Origin: Chloroflexota bacterium
Lineage (GTDB): Bacteria > Chloroflexota > Limnocylindria > Limnocylindrales > CSP1-4
Length of the DNA: 13,680 nt
Direction: 5' to 3'
NCBI GenBank assembly: GCA_021785115.1
Contig: JAJYGO010000327.1
Coordinates: forward strand, 1 to 13,680
The notes under the pieces are model-generated. The model was not told the DNA's origin, did no database searches, and saw only the letters and a program-made list of their open reading frames with translations. Position 1 is the stretch's first letter. Every line of letters begins with the position of its first letter. Position numbers and translations under genes: made by a program. This document shows positions 6,558 through 13,584 of the stretch, piece after piece.

Positions 6558-6586
6558 GTTCGTGACCCGAAGTGTGACGGACATTC
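6554..6586. promoter_or_regulatory. Candidate MarR operator (inverted repeat)
   Basis: GAATGTTCGT (6554-6563) and ACGGACATTC (6577-6586) are inverted repeats matching at nine of ten positions, separated by 13 bases. Inside, GTGAC recurs directly at 6562 and 6574. The site covers the end of the exporter -10 element and its transcript start. It lies just upstream of the marR promoter, so one bound dimer or pair of dimers could repress both directions. Confidence 0.5.
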
Positions 6587-6612
6587 GCACCGATCGGGCA
6601 GGAGGCGACAGC

Positions 6613-7413
6613 GTGCCGGCACTGGCGATCGAATGCGCAGCCCTGACGCGCCGCTTCGACGAGGTCACCGCCGTCGACGCGTTGACGCTCAACGTGACCG
6701 ACGGCGAGGTGTTCGGCCTGCTCGGGCCCAACGGCGCCGGCAAGACCACCACGATCAAGATGCTCATCACCCTGCTCGACCCGACCTCGGGTGCGGCCAG
6801 GGTGGCCGGCCACGACATCGTCCGCGACTCGCGCGCGGTCCGCCGGTCCATCGGCTACGTGCCGCAGCTGCTGTCCTCCGACGGGACGCTCACCGCCCGC
6901 GAGAACCTCGACATCTCGACCCGCCTCTACCACGTGCCGCGCGGCGAGCGCCGACAGCGGATCGACGACGCACTCGAGTTCATGGGCCTCGCCGACGTGG
7001 GCGACAAGCTGGTCCGCACGTTCTCGGGCGGGATGATCCGACGCCTCGAGATCGCCCAGGCGATGCTCCACCGCCCGGCGGTGCTGTTCCTCGACGAGCC
7101 GACCGTGGGCCTCGACCCGGTGGCCCGGCGCGCCGTCTGGGAGCACGTCCGGAGGCTTCGCGAGCGTGACGGGACCACGGTGATGCTCACCACGCACTAC
7201 ATGGAGGAGGCCGCCGAGCTCTGCGAGCGCCTGGGGATCATGCACCTCGGCAAGCTCGTCGCCCTCGGGACCCCCACCGAGCTTGCCGCCCAGGTGGGCC
7301 CCGGCGCCACGCTCGATGCCGTGTTCACCCACTTCACCGGCTCAGGCCTCGAAGAAGGAGGAACGTTCCGTGACGTCGCTCGAACGCGCCGCACCGCACG
7401 CCGCCTCGGCTGA
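6613..7413 (+). CDS. ABC exporter ATP-binding protein, DrrA-like
   Basis: A 266-residue ATPase that would power a small-molecule efflux pump with the permease encoded next. Walker A is GPNGAGKT (38-45), the Q-loop is YVPQLLSSDG (82-91), the signature is FSGGM (137-141), Walker B is LFLDEP (158-163, with Asp161 and Glu162), and the H-loop is TTHYMEEA (His195). The type resembles daunorubicin-resistance/ABC-2 exporters. GTG 6613 is fixed by CAGGAGG (6599-6605), seven bases upstream. An in-frame ATG at 6520 is rejected because it lies inside marR on the other strand. The C-terminal extension beyond about residue 230 is shorter than in many DrrA proteins and ends in an Arg-rich segment overlapping the next gene. 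The end of the gene overlaps the permease start by 44 bases, implying coupled translation. Likely controlled by the divergent MarR. Confidence 0.95.
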   Translation: MPALAIECAALTRRFDEVTAVDALTLNVTDGEVFGLLGPNGAGKTTTIKMLITLLDPTSGAARVAGHDIVRDSRAVRRSIGYVPQLLSSDGTLTARENLDISTRLYHVPRGERRQRIDDALEFMGLADVGDKLVRTFSGGMIRRLEIAQAMLHRPAVLFLDEPTVGLDPVARRAVWEHVRRLRERDGTTVMLTTHYMEEAAELCERLGIMHLGKLVALGTPTELAAQVGPGATLDAVFTHFTGSGLEEGGTFRDVARTRRTARRLG

Positions 7414-8194
7414 GCCCGTCGCACCGGTCCGCTTCCTGCTCGATGCCTGGACCGTCGCCAGCGCGGAGCTCCGCAAGCTCGCCCACGACCCCACGGAGGT
7501 GGCGACGCGGGCCGTCCAGCCGATCCTGTGGCTGGTCGTCTTCGGCCAGGTGATCGCCCAGGCCCGCATCATCCAGACCGGCAGTGTCGGGTACATGGAC
7601 TTCCTGGCGCCAGGGGTGCTCGCCCAGAGCGCCCTGTTCTCCGCGATCTTCTTCGGCATCGCGGTCATCTGGGAGCGCGACCTCGGCGTCCTCCACAAGT
7701 ACCTCGTCAGCCCCGCCTCGCGCGAGGCGCTCGTGGCGGGCAAGGCGCTGGCGGGCGGGCTCCGCGCGCTGGTCCAGGCGTTCGTCGTCTACCTCGCCGC
7801 CGTCCTGATCGGGATCCACCTTCGCTGGGAGCTGCCGTCGCTCGTCGGCGTGGCCCTGGTGGTGGTCCTGGGCGCCGCCGGCTTCGCCACGTTCAGCCTG
7901 ATCGTGGCCTGCCTGGTCCGGACCCGAGAGCGGTTCATGGGCATCGGGCAGGTGCTCACGATGCCGCTGTTCTTCGCGAGCTCGGCGATCTACCCCATCT
8001 CGCTCATGCCCGGCTGGCTGCAGGTGTTCGCCCACCTCAACCCGCTCACCTACCAGGTGGACGCGCTCCGGGCGCTGATGATCGAGGGGAGTCCGTCCAG
8101 CTACCCGATCGGGCTCGACATCGCGGTGCTGGCGGGGACGGTGGCGGTGCTTGTGGCGATCGCGTCGCGCCTGTACCCGCGCCTGGCGCAGTAG
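7370..8194 (+). CDS. ABC-2 type exporter permease, DrrB-like
   Basis: A 274-residue membrane protein with about six hydrophobic segments between residues 45 and 270. It forms the transport channel for the preceding ATPase. Family-like features include ATRAVQPILWLVVFG in the first membrane helix, DFLAPGVLAQSALFSAIFFG, the cytoplasmic VIWERDLGVLHKYLVSP, and the ABC-2 consensus near the end (SSAIYPISLMPGWL, NPLTYQVDALR). This last stretch is typical of drug and polyketide exporters, but the substrate is not given by sequence. GTG 7370 is set by AAGGAGG (7355-7361) eight bases upstream. The gene begins inside the 3' end of the ATPase gene in another frame. The first 40 residues are polar and likely cytoplasmic. 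No partner such as a membrane-fusion protein follows. Confidence 0.93.
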   Translation: MTSLERAAPHAASAEPVAPVRFLLDAWTVASAELRKLAHDPTEVATRAVQPILWLVVFGQVIAQARIIQTGSVGYMDFLAPGVLAQSALFSAIFFGIAVIWERDLGVLHKYLVSPASREALVAGKALAGGLRALVQAFVVYLAAVLIGIHLRWELPSLVGVALVVVLGAAGFATFSLIVACLVRTRERFMGIGQVLTMPLFFASSAIYPISLMPGWLQVFAHLNPLTYQVDALRALMIEGSPSSYPIGLDIAVLAGTVAVLVAIASRLYPRLAQ

Positions 8195-8519
8195 CACCGT
8201 CGGCGGCGTGCCGTCTCCGATGGGCGCCGGCTCGGCGCGGGCCCGCCGCGCGGCAGCGGGGCACCTCCCCGCACGACCGGGGCGCTCGTCCAGCGGGTGG
8301 GCTGACGTGGCCTCGCTCGACGCTGCTCGCCGGGCGGAGCATCTGACCCCCGCACGCGTTCGCCGAACCGCGAGGCGGCTGCGCTGGCACCCGGATGTGT
8401 CCGAACAGTCGACAGGCGGCTGGCTGGAGGCGCGCGCAGCGTGAGCCGATGGCCCGCCGCCGCCCGGGAACGCGAAGCGGGGCATCATGGACGCACTTGC
8501 TGATGGAGGCTCGAAGACA
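8195..8519 (+). other. 325-base gap without a convincing gene
   Basis: The stretch between the ABC permease and 6PGDH holds the hairpin at 8235-8251 and, near its end, a -10-like CATCAT (8483-8488), which would give a short leader ahead of the 6PGDH ribosome site. One plus-strand frame, from GTG at about 8307 to TGA near 8444, could encode about 45 residues (MASLDAARRAEHL at the start). It lacks a ribosome site, is Arg-rich and has weaker third-position G+C than its neighbours, so I do not call it a gene. A second in-frame start for 6PGDH, ATG 8487, lies in the -10 region. Confidence 0.6.
8235..8251 (+). terminator. Possible terminator after the ABC operon
   Basis: GCGCGG (8235-8240) and CCGCGC (8246-8251) form a six-pair, all-GC hairpin with a five-base loop, 40 bases after the permease stop. 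No T-tract follows, so it may act as a pause or 3'-end structure instead of a classic terminator. Confidence 0.35.
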
Positions 8520-9545
8520 ATGCACGTCGGACTCGTCGGACTGGGGCGCATGGGCGCCAACATGGCGCGCCGCTGGCGCCGGAACGGCCACACCGTGGTC
8601 GGCTACGCCCGCACCGCCGCGAGCGTCGACGCGCTGGTGAACGACGCCCTCGACACGGGCGCCCACTCGCTCGAGGACCTCGTCGCCCAGCTGCCGACGC
8701 CGCGCGTGCTGTGGCTCATGGTCCCGGCGGCGTCGGTCGACGCGACACTCGCGGAGCTCGTGCCCCACCTCGCGCCCGGCGACATCGTCATCGACGGGGG
8801 CAACTCCTGGTACCGCGACGACATCCGCCGCGCGAAGGAGCTCGCCCCGGCCGGCATCCACTACGTCGACTGCGGCACGAGTGGCGGCGTCTTCGGCCTC
8901 GAGCGCGGCTACTGCCTGATGGTCGGCGGGCCGGACGAGGCGGTCGCCACCCTCGATCCGATCCTGCGCGCCCTCGCGCCGGGCGTCGCCAGCGCCCCCC
9001 GCACGCCCGGCCGGGAGGGAACGCCGTCAACAGCCGAGGAGGGCTACCTCCATTGCGGTCCGGTGGGCGCCGGCCACTTCGTCAAGATGGTCCACAACGG
9101 CATCGAGTACGGGGTCATGGCCGCGTACGCCGAGGGGTTCAACATCCTCCACCACGCCGACGCCGGGATCGCGGGCCACCGCGAGATCAACGCCGAGACC
9201 AGCCCCCTGTCGGATCCCGAGCTCTACCAGTACGAGCTCAACCTCCCGGAGATCGCCGAGCTGTGGCGCCGGGGCAGCGTCGTCGCATCCTGGCTGCTGG
9301 ACCTGACCGCCGAGGCGATGGTGGGCGACCCCGGGCTCGATCGCTTCGGCGGCACCGTGGCCGACTCCGGCGAGGGCCGCTGGACGAGCATCGCGGCGAT
9401 CGACACCTCGACGCCGGCGCCCGTGCTGAGCACCGCGCTCTACTCCCGGTTTACCTCGCGCGGCGAGGAGACGTTCAGCAACAAGGTCCTCTCGGCGATG
9501 CGCTGGGGCTTCGGCGGCCACGCGGAGATCACGAAGGACAAGTAG
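8520..9545 (+). CDS. gnd: 6-phosphogluconate dehydrogenase (decarboxylating), short form
   Basis: A 341-residue oxidoreductase converting 6-phosphogluconate to ribulose 5-phosphate and CO2 while reducing NAD(P)+. It belongs to the short 6PGDH type, which lacks the large C-terminal helical repeat of the roughly 470-residue enzymes. The dinucleotide loop is GLGRMG (7-12). IDGGNSWYRDD and CGTSGGVFGLERGYCLMVGG (Ser121 in TSGG) form the substrate pocket. Lys189 and Asn193 in GHFVKMVHNGIEYG have the four-residue spacing of the catalytic Lys and Asn of known 6PGDHs. After the second beta strand comes GYARTAAS. The Arg31 position resembles the NADP-binding NRT motif, whereas many short forms use NAD, so the cofactor is open. 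ATG 8520 is chosen because GGAGG (8505-8509) lies ten bases upstream. ATG 8487 would add 11 residues without a comparable site. No other pentose-phosphate gene is adjacent. Confidence 0.95.
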   Translation: MHVGLVGLGRMGANMARRWRRNGHTVVGYARTAASVDALVNDALDTGAHSLEDLVAQLPTPRVLWLMVPAASVDATLAELVPHLAPGDIVIDGGNSWYRDDIRRAKELAPAGIHYVDCGTSGGVFGLERGYCLMVGGPDEAVATLDPILRALAPGVASAPRTPGREGTPSTAEEGYLHCGPVGAGHFVKMVHNGIEYGVMAAYAEGFNILHHADAGIAGHREINAETSPLSDPELYQYELNLPEIAELWRRGSVVASWLLDLTAEAMVGDPGLDRFGGTVADSGEGRWTSIAAIDTSTPAPVLSTALYSRFTSRGEETFSNKVLSAMRWGFGGHAEITKDK

Positions 9546-9546
9546 C

Positions 9547-9663
9547 GACACGGTCTGCGCCAGAGGCGGCCTCGCGATCACCGAGCGCCACATAGACGAG
9601 TATCGAGCTCGCTTCGAGCCGCCGACGGATGACGGGCTGGCTCTGTATGACCCGCCGTGGTAA
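9547..9663 (+). other. Possible relic reading frame without a start
   Basis: Between the convergent 6PGDH and MFS genes one plus-strand frame reads 38 codons to TAA. It contains AITERHIDEYRARFEPP and then TDDGLALYDPPW. The mixed acidic and aromatic composition and the natural-looking end differ from the Arg/Ala/Pro-rich shadow frames elsewhere. There is no ATG, GTG or TTG start or ribosome site in the gap, so if coding it is the 3' tail of a lost gene. I do not recognise the family, and chance is a real alternative. Confidence 0.25.
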
Positions 9664-9677
9664 TGCGGCACTCGGCC

Positions 9678-10886
9678 TCAGGCGGGCAGCACCCCTGCAG
9701 GCTGCTCGATGGCGACCGCCGGCGCGCTGACGCGCAGCACCACCGCGAACGCCACGACGAGGAGCGCGAGCACGATCGCCCAGGCGCCCACGATCCCCGT
9801 GACGCTCACCACCACGCCCAGCAGCAGGGGCGCGGTGAAGATCGCCGAGCTTGACGCGAGGGTCAGGCGGGCGCTGGCGCGGACCGGCGCGGCGGGCGCG
9901 TGGGCGAGTGCGAGGCTGGCCGCGAACGGGTAGATGGGCGCCATGCCCAGACCGCAGAGCAGCAGCCCCAGCGCGGACAGCTCCGGGTGCGGCGCGAGCC
10001 ACAGGACCACGGCGCCGAGCGCGGTCAGCACCGTGCCGGCGCGGACGACGAGCAGCGAGCGCCCCGGGCCGATGTGCACGAACGAGGCGGCCAGTCGGCC
10101 GCCGCTCATCCCGACGACGTAGATCGAGGCGAGGCCGGTGGCCGCGTTCGTCGAGATGCCGGTGCGGGCTGCGGCCACCTGCGAGCCCCAGACGACGTAG
10201 GAGAACTCGGCGCCGATGCACAGCGTGAGGAAGACCCACGACAGCCAGAACTCGCGCGACAGCGGGGGCTCGGGGGCACCCTCGGCGACGGGCGCGTCGC
10301 GGGCCGGCGAGCCCGGGATCACGAACGCGAGCACGACGAGGACCGGCAGCGGCGCGAGCGTCCCGTACCACCAGCCGATCGTCGCGGCGGCCGCGGACAG
10401 GACGAGCGGCCCGGCGAGCCCGCCAACCACGGAGGACAGGTTCGCGCGGGTCAGCAGCAGCCCCCCTCGGGGGCCCTGCCCGAGCGCGCTGTTGACGTGG
10501 ACGAGCCACCCGCCCAGCGCCACGCCGAACACCAACCCGCCGACCATCGTGACCACGATGCTCACGGGCATCGCGAGCAGCAGGCCGGCCCCGGACATGA
10601 GCAGCAGCCAGGCGCGGATCGCCCGCTGGGCGCCGAAGCGCGTGTTGAGCTGACGTGCCGCCACCCCGCCCAGCCCCAGGCCCACCGCCATCAGCGAGTT
10701 CGGCATCGCGGCCAGCCAGGGCTCCACGTGGAGCGTGTCCCGGACGAATGGCGTGATGAACCCGACGGCGTAGACGAGGAAGCCCTCGGCAGCCATGACG
10801 ACGTACGCGGTCCAGATCAGGCGGCGCACGTCCGGATGGCCTCCGCGAGCGGGTGGCTGGCCCGGAGCTGTGACGCCCTGGTCCAT
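9678..10886 (-). CDS. MFS transporter of unknown substrate
   Basis: A 402-residue inner-membrane permease with about 12 hydrophobic segments in two halves separated by a charged loop (SPARDAPVAEGAPEPPLSRE) near the middle. The first membrane helix, YVVMAAEGFLVYAVGFITPF, is followed by a conserved-looking cytoplasmic loop (RQLNTRFGAQRAIRAW) in the place of motif A. The classic G-x-x-x-D-R-x-G-R-R form is not evident. The second half has SREFWLSWVFLTLCIGAEFS and LCGLGMAPIYPFAASLALA. A uniporter, symporter or efflux role cannot be chosen. ATG 10886 is the start. There is no Shine-Dalgarno site, but GACAAT lies eight bases upstream. It is divergent from the other MFS gene, with 69 bases between start codons, and the two may share control. 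Confidence 0.9.
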   Translation of the reverse strand: MDQGVTAPGQPPARGGHPDVRRLIWTAYVVMAAEGFLVYAVGFITPFVRDTLHVEPWLAAMPNSLMAVGLGLGGVAARQLNTRFGAQRAIRAWLLLMSGAGLLLAMPVSIVVTMVGGLVFGVALGGWLVHVNSALGQGPRGGLLLTRANLSSVVGGLAGPLVLSAAAATIGWWYGTLAPLPVLVVLAFVIPGSPARDAPVAEGAPEPPLSREFWLSWVFLTLCIGAEFSYVVWGSQVAAARTGISTNAATGLASIYVVGMSGGRLAASFVHIGPGRSLLVVRAGTVLTALGAVVLWLAPHPELSALGLLLCGLGMAPIYPFAASLALAHAPAAPVRASARLTLASSSAIFTAPLLLGVVVSVTGIVGAWAIVLALLVVAFAVVLRVSAPAVAIEQPAGVLPA

Positions 10887-10894
10887 GGACGGCC

Positions 10895-10900
10895 ATTGTC
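10895..10900 (-). promoter_or_regulatory. -10-like element of the leftward MFS gene
   Basis: On the minus strand this is GACAAT, with the conserved A2 and T6, eight bases before ATG 10886. There is no clear -35. The geometry suits a leaderless or nearly leaderless message. Confidence 0.45.
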
Positions 10901-10912
10901 GCCCGGCCGGAA

Positions 10913-10924
10913 CGTACCGGTGCG
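10913..10924. promoter_or_regulatory. Imperfect palindrome between divergent MFS promoters
   Basis: CGTACCGGTGCG is a 12-base near-palindrome with one mismatched pair, centred on ACCGGT. Its centre is within about three bases of the midpoint between the two MFS start codons. It could bind a regulator of both genes, but short GC palindromes are common here. Confidence 0.25.
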
Positions 10925-10942
10925 GCGTGTCCCCGTATCCGG

Positions 10943-10948
10943 CATTGT
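10943..10948 (+). promoter_or_regulatory. -10-like element of the MFS-cobQ operon
   Basis: CATTGT (A2 and T6 conserved) ends seven bases before GTG 10956, matching the spacing seen at the other leaderless candidates. No -35 is obvious. Confidence 0.45.
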
Positions 10949-10955
10949 GGTGGGC

Positions 10956-12179
10956 GTGCAGCACGACGACGCCACGGACGAGTACGTGACCCTCCGCGCC
11001 CTCGCGCTGATGCTGGCGCGCGGGTCGGTCGGCGGGACGGTGGCGCCGTACGGGACGGTGATCCTGCTCGAGGCTGGGCTCGCCCCGGAGCTCCTGGGGC
11101 CGCTGGCGGCGCTCGGCGCCATCGCGACGCTGCTGGCCGCTCCCACGTGGGGTCGACTCGGCGACCGCCACGGGAGGCGGCGAATGCTCGCCTTCACGAT
11201 GCTGGTGGCCGCACCGGTCGCCCTCGCCCATGCGACGGGCCGCGTTGCCGTCATCGCCGTGGCGTACGTGCTGTGGGCCGCGGTGGCGTCGGCGTTCATC
11301 CCGCTGACGGACTCGCTGGTCCTGGGCCGCCTCCGCGGCGACCGCGCGCAGTTCGCCCGGGCGAGGGTGGGCGCGTCGGGGATGTACATAGCTGTCGTCG
11401 TGATGCTCGGCGCACTCGTGTCGGGGACCGCCCTCGGGTGGGCCGCGCCGGGCATCGTGGGCTTCGTGCTCTGCCTCCTTGCCGCGGCGGCCGTCGTCGG
11501 TCGCCTGCGCGGCGAGCTCATCTCCGGGACCGGCGTGGCGGTCCGCGGCAGCACCGGGCTCATGACCGGGATCCTCGCCGGGGTGCGGCGCAATCGGTGG
11601 TTCCTCGTCGGGCTGTCACTCGTGTTCGCCGGCTCCAACGCCCCGACGATCTTCACCGGCCCGCGCGTCGCCGAGGTGGGCGGAACCGGATGGGAGGTGG
11701 GCCTCGCGATCGCCGCCGGCACCCTGGTCGAGCTGCCCGCGTTCTTCACGCTTCCGTGGCTGCTCCGGGCGATCGGCGGGCAGCGCATGTTCGTGACCGG
11801 CGGGGTGCTCCTGGGCGTGGCCGGCCTGACGTCCGCGCTGGCCCCGACGCCGGAGCTGCTCATCGCCGCGCGCCTGCTGTTCGGCGCCGGGTACGCCTGG
11901 GTGGTGCTGCCGTCGCTGGCGGCGATCTCGGCGGCCGCCCCAGCCGACGAGCACGCAGCGTCGGCGGCGCTCCACTTCGCGACGCAGGCAGGCGGCTCCC
12001 TGCTCGTCGCCTTGGCCGGCCTGCCGCTGGTCGCCGCCACCGGGTCGGTGTCGGCCGTGCTGGCAGCGGCCGCGATGGCTGCCCCGGTCGGCGCGGTCGT
12101 CGGGCTCCGCGCGTGGCCACGCGCGGCGTCCCCGGTTGAGCCCGCGCCCGCCCCGGCCGAGGCTCGCGCCTCGACATGA
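10956..12179 (+). CDS. MFS transporter, cotranscribed with cobQ
   Basis: A 407-residue permease with about 12 membrane segments. Motif A is clear as GRLGDRHGRRR after the second helix (APTWGRLGDRHG), and YVLWAAVASAFIPLTDSLV follows in the fourth-to-fifth helix region. The second half (GSNAPTIFTGPRVAEVGGTG, GTLVELPAFFTLPWLLRAIG) resembles the sugar-efflux/MFS-1-like group, but this does not define a substrate. The tail is Pro/Ala-rich. GTG 10956 is preferred because CATTGT lies seven bases upstream. A GTG further in at 10986 (EYVTLRAL) is possible and would remove ten residues. The stop TGA (12177-12179) overlaps the ATG of cobQ in the string ATGA, so the two genes are translationally coupled. 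A role in moving a corrinoid, cobalt-related compound or pathway intermediate is inferred only from this context. Confidence 0.9.
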   Translation: MQHDDATDEYVTLRALALMLARGSVGGTVAPYGTVILLEAGLAPELLGPLAALGAIATLLAAPTWGRLGDRHGRRRMLAFTMLVAAPVALAHATGRVAVIAVAYVLWAAVASAFIPLTDSLVLGRLRGDRAQFARARVGASGMYIAVVVMLGALVSGTALGWAAPGIVGFVLCLLAAAAVVGRLRGELISGTGVAVRGSTGLMTGILAGVRRNRWFLVGLSLVFAGSNAPTIFTGPRVAEVGGTGWEVGLAIAAGTLVELPAFFTLPWLLRAIGGQRMFVTGGVLLGVAGLTSALAPTPELLIAARLLFGAGYAWVVLPSLAAISAAAPADEHAASAALHFATQAGGSLLVALAGLPLVAATGSVSAVLAAAAMAAPVGAVVGLRAWPRAASPVEPAPAPAEARAST

Positions 12180-13573
12180 CCGGCCAGCGCCCGGTCATGG
12201 TCATGGGCTGCACCAGCGACGCGGGCAAGAGCTTCCTCGTCGCGGCCCTGTGCCGGATCCACGCCAACCGCGGCGTCCGCGTGGCGCCGTTCAAGGCGCA
12301 GAACATGAGCAACAACGCCGCGGTCACGCCCGACGGGCTCGAGATCGGCCGGGCGCAGTACCTCCAGGCCCTCGCGGCCCGCGTCGCGCCCGAGGCCCGC
12401 CACAACCCGATCCTGCTCAAGCCGTCGGCCGACACGTTCAGCCAGGTCGTGGTCATGGGCCGCTACGACGCGGAGATGACCGCGCTCCCCTGGCTGGGCC
12501 GGTCGGAGCTCCTGTGGCCCACCGTGCGCGAGGCGCTCCACTCGCTGGTCGCCGACCACGAGCTCGTCGTCATCGAGGGCGCCGGCAGCCCGGCAGAGGT
12601 CAACCTGCGCGCCTCGGACATCGTCAACATGCGCGTCGCGCTCGAGGCCGGAGCGGACGTGTACCTCGTCGCCGACATCGACCGCGGTGGCGCCTTCGCC
12701 CACCTCCTGGGAACCTGGCTGTGCCTCGCGCCGGACGAGCAGGCGCTGGTCCGCGGCTTCGTGCTCAACAAGTTCCGCGGCGACCCGGCGCTGCTGGGCA
12801 ACGCGATGGACTGGCTCGAGGAGCGCACCGGCGTCCCCACCGTCGCCATCGTCCCGATGCTCCGCCATCACCTGCCCGAGGAGGACGCCTTCCACCACGC
12901 CGCGTCGCCGGTCGCGGGCGAGGTCAACATCGGGCTCGTGCTCTACCCGTACGCGTCGAACCTCGACGAGTTCGACCCGCTGCTCCACGAGCCCGGCGTG
13001 ACGGTGGTGCCGATCCGCGAGCGAGCCCCGCTCGACGGGTTCGCGGCCGTCCTGCTGCCGGGGTCGAAGAACACGGCCGCGAGCCTGCGCTACTTGCGGG
13101 GCACCGGGCTCGACGCGGAGATCGCGCAGGCGTCGACTTCGGGCGTGCCCGTCGTCGGCGTCTGCGGCGGGCTCCAGCTGCTCGGTCGACGCGTCCTCGA
13201 CCCGGCCGGGCTCGAGGGCGGCGACATGGAGGGCCTCGGGCTGCTGGACCTCGAGACCACGCTCGAGCCGGCGAAGACGACGCGCGTCGCCGAGGTGGCC
13301 TGGGCGGGCGGGCTGCTCAGCGGATACGAGATCCACCACGGCCGGACCGTGGCCGGGCTGGCGGCTCGCGAGCACCTCCCCGACGGCCTGGGCTGGGAGC
13401 AGGGGGCCGTCCGCGGCGTGTACGTCCACGGGCTGTTCGAGAATTCCGCCTACCGCCAGGCGTTCCTGGCCGGGCTGGGCTGGCGGGGGCAGGTCCGCGA
13501 CTGGCGGGCGCACCTCGACGCTGAGCTGGACCGCGTCGCGCGGGAGGTCGAGGCGGCCTGGCCGCAGGGCTGA
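12176..13573 (+). CDS. cobQ: Cobyric acid synthase (glutamine-hydrolysing)
   Basis: A 465-residue cytoplasmic enzyme of cobalamin synthesis. It amidates four carboxylates of adenosylcobyrinic a,c-diamide using glutamine and ATP. The N-terminal synthetase domain starts with the P-loop-like GCTSDAGKS (11-19), then APFKAQNMSNNAAVT and NPILLKPSADTFSQVVV, with VIEGAGSPAEVNLR further on. The C-terminal type I glutaminase domain has LLPGSKNT, the nucleophile Cys330 in VCGGLQLLG, and His418 in YVHGLFEN. Both key residues are present, so the enzyme should be active. The length is slightly below the usual 480-500. ATG 12176 overlaps the upstream MFS stop by four bases. No other cobalamin gene is visible and no cobalamin riboswitch fits in the 69-base region before the operon. 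Two hairpins directly follow. Confidence 0.97.
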   Translation: MTGQRPVMVMGCTSDAGKSFLVAALCRIHANRGVRVAPFKAQNMSNNAAVTPDGLEIGRAQYLQALAARVAPEARHNPILLKPSADTFSQVVVMGRYDAEMTALPWLGRSELLWPTVREALHSLVADHELVVIEGAGSPAEVNLRASDIVNMRVALEAGADVYLVADIDRGGAFAHLLGTWLCLAPDEQALVRGFVLNKFRGDPALLGNAMDWLEERTGVPTVAIVPMLRHHLPEEDAFHHAASPVAGEVNIGLVLYPYASNLDEFDPLLHEPGVTVVPIRERAPLDGFAAVLLPGSKNTAASLRYLRGTGLDAEIAQASTSGVPVVGVCGGLQLLGRRVLDPAGLEGGDMEGLGLLDLETTLEPAKTTRVAEVAWAGGLLSGYEIHHGRTVAGLAAREHLPDGLGWEQGAVRGVYVHGLFENSAYRQAFLAGLGWRGQVRDWRAHLDAELDRVAREVEAAWPQG

Positions 13574-13584
13574 GCGGACGGCGG

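Noticed and set aside
6520..6612. Upstream ATG start (6520) for the ABC ATPase
   Set aside because: It lies inside marR and before the -10 element of the operon. GTG 6613 has a strong ribosome site at the right spacing.
8307..8444. Small open frame of about 45 codons in the gap before 6PGDH
   Set aside because: No ribosome site, Arg-rich, and more A/T at third positions than neighbouring genes. Chance is the simplest explanation.
8487..8519. Upstream ATG start (8487) for 6PGDH
   Set aside because: It overlaps the likely -10 region and lacks a good ribosome site, while ATG 8520 has GGAGG ten bases upstream and begins directly with the Rossmann strand.
9590..9640. tRNA-like GCTTCGAGCC near 9611 in the gap after 6PGDH
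   Set aside because: It resembles a T-arm only superficially. No acceptor stem, anticodon arm or D-arm could be assembled around it.
10887..10955. Cobalamin riboswitch before the MFS-cobQ operon
   Set aside because: The gap is far too short for a B12 riboswitch, and no B12-box-like core is visible.
10817..13513. Very long minus-strand open frame (about 898 codons) opposite the MFS gene and cobQ
   Set aside because: It is antisense to two genes with clear family motifs, is rich in Arg, Ala, Pro and His as expected from reading G+C-rich codons backwards, and shows no domain. High third-position G+C removes stops from such frames.
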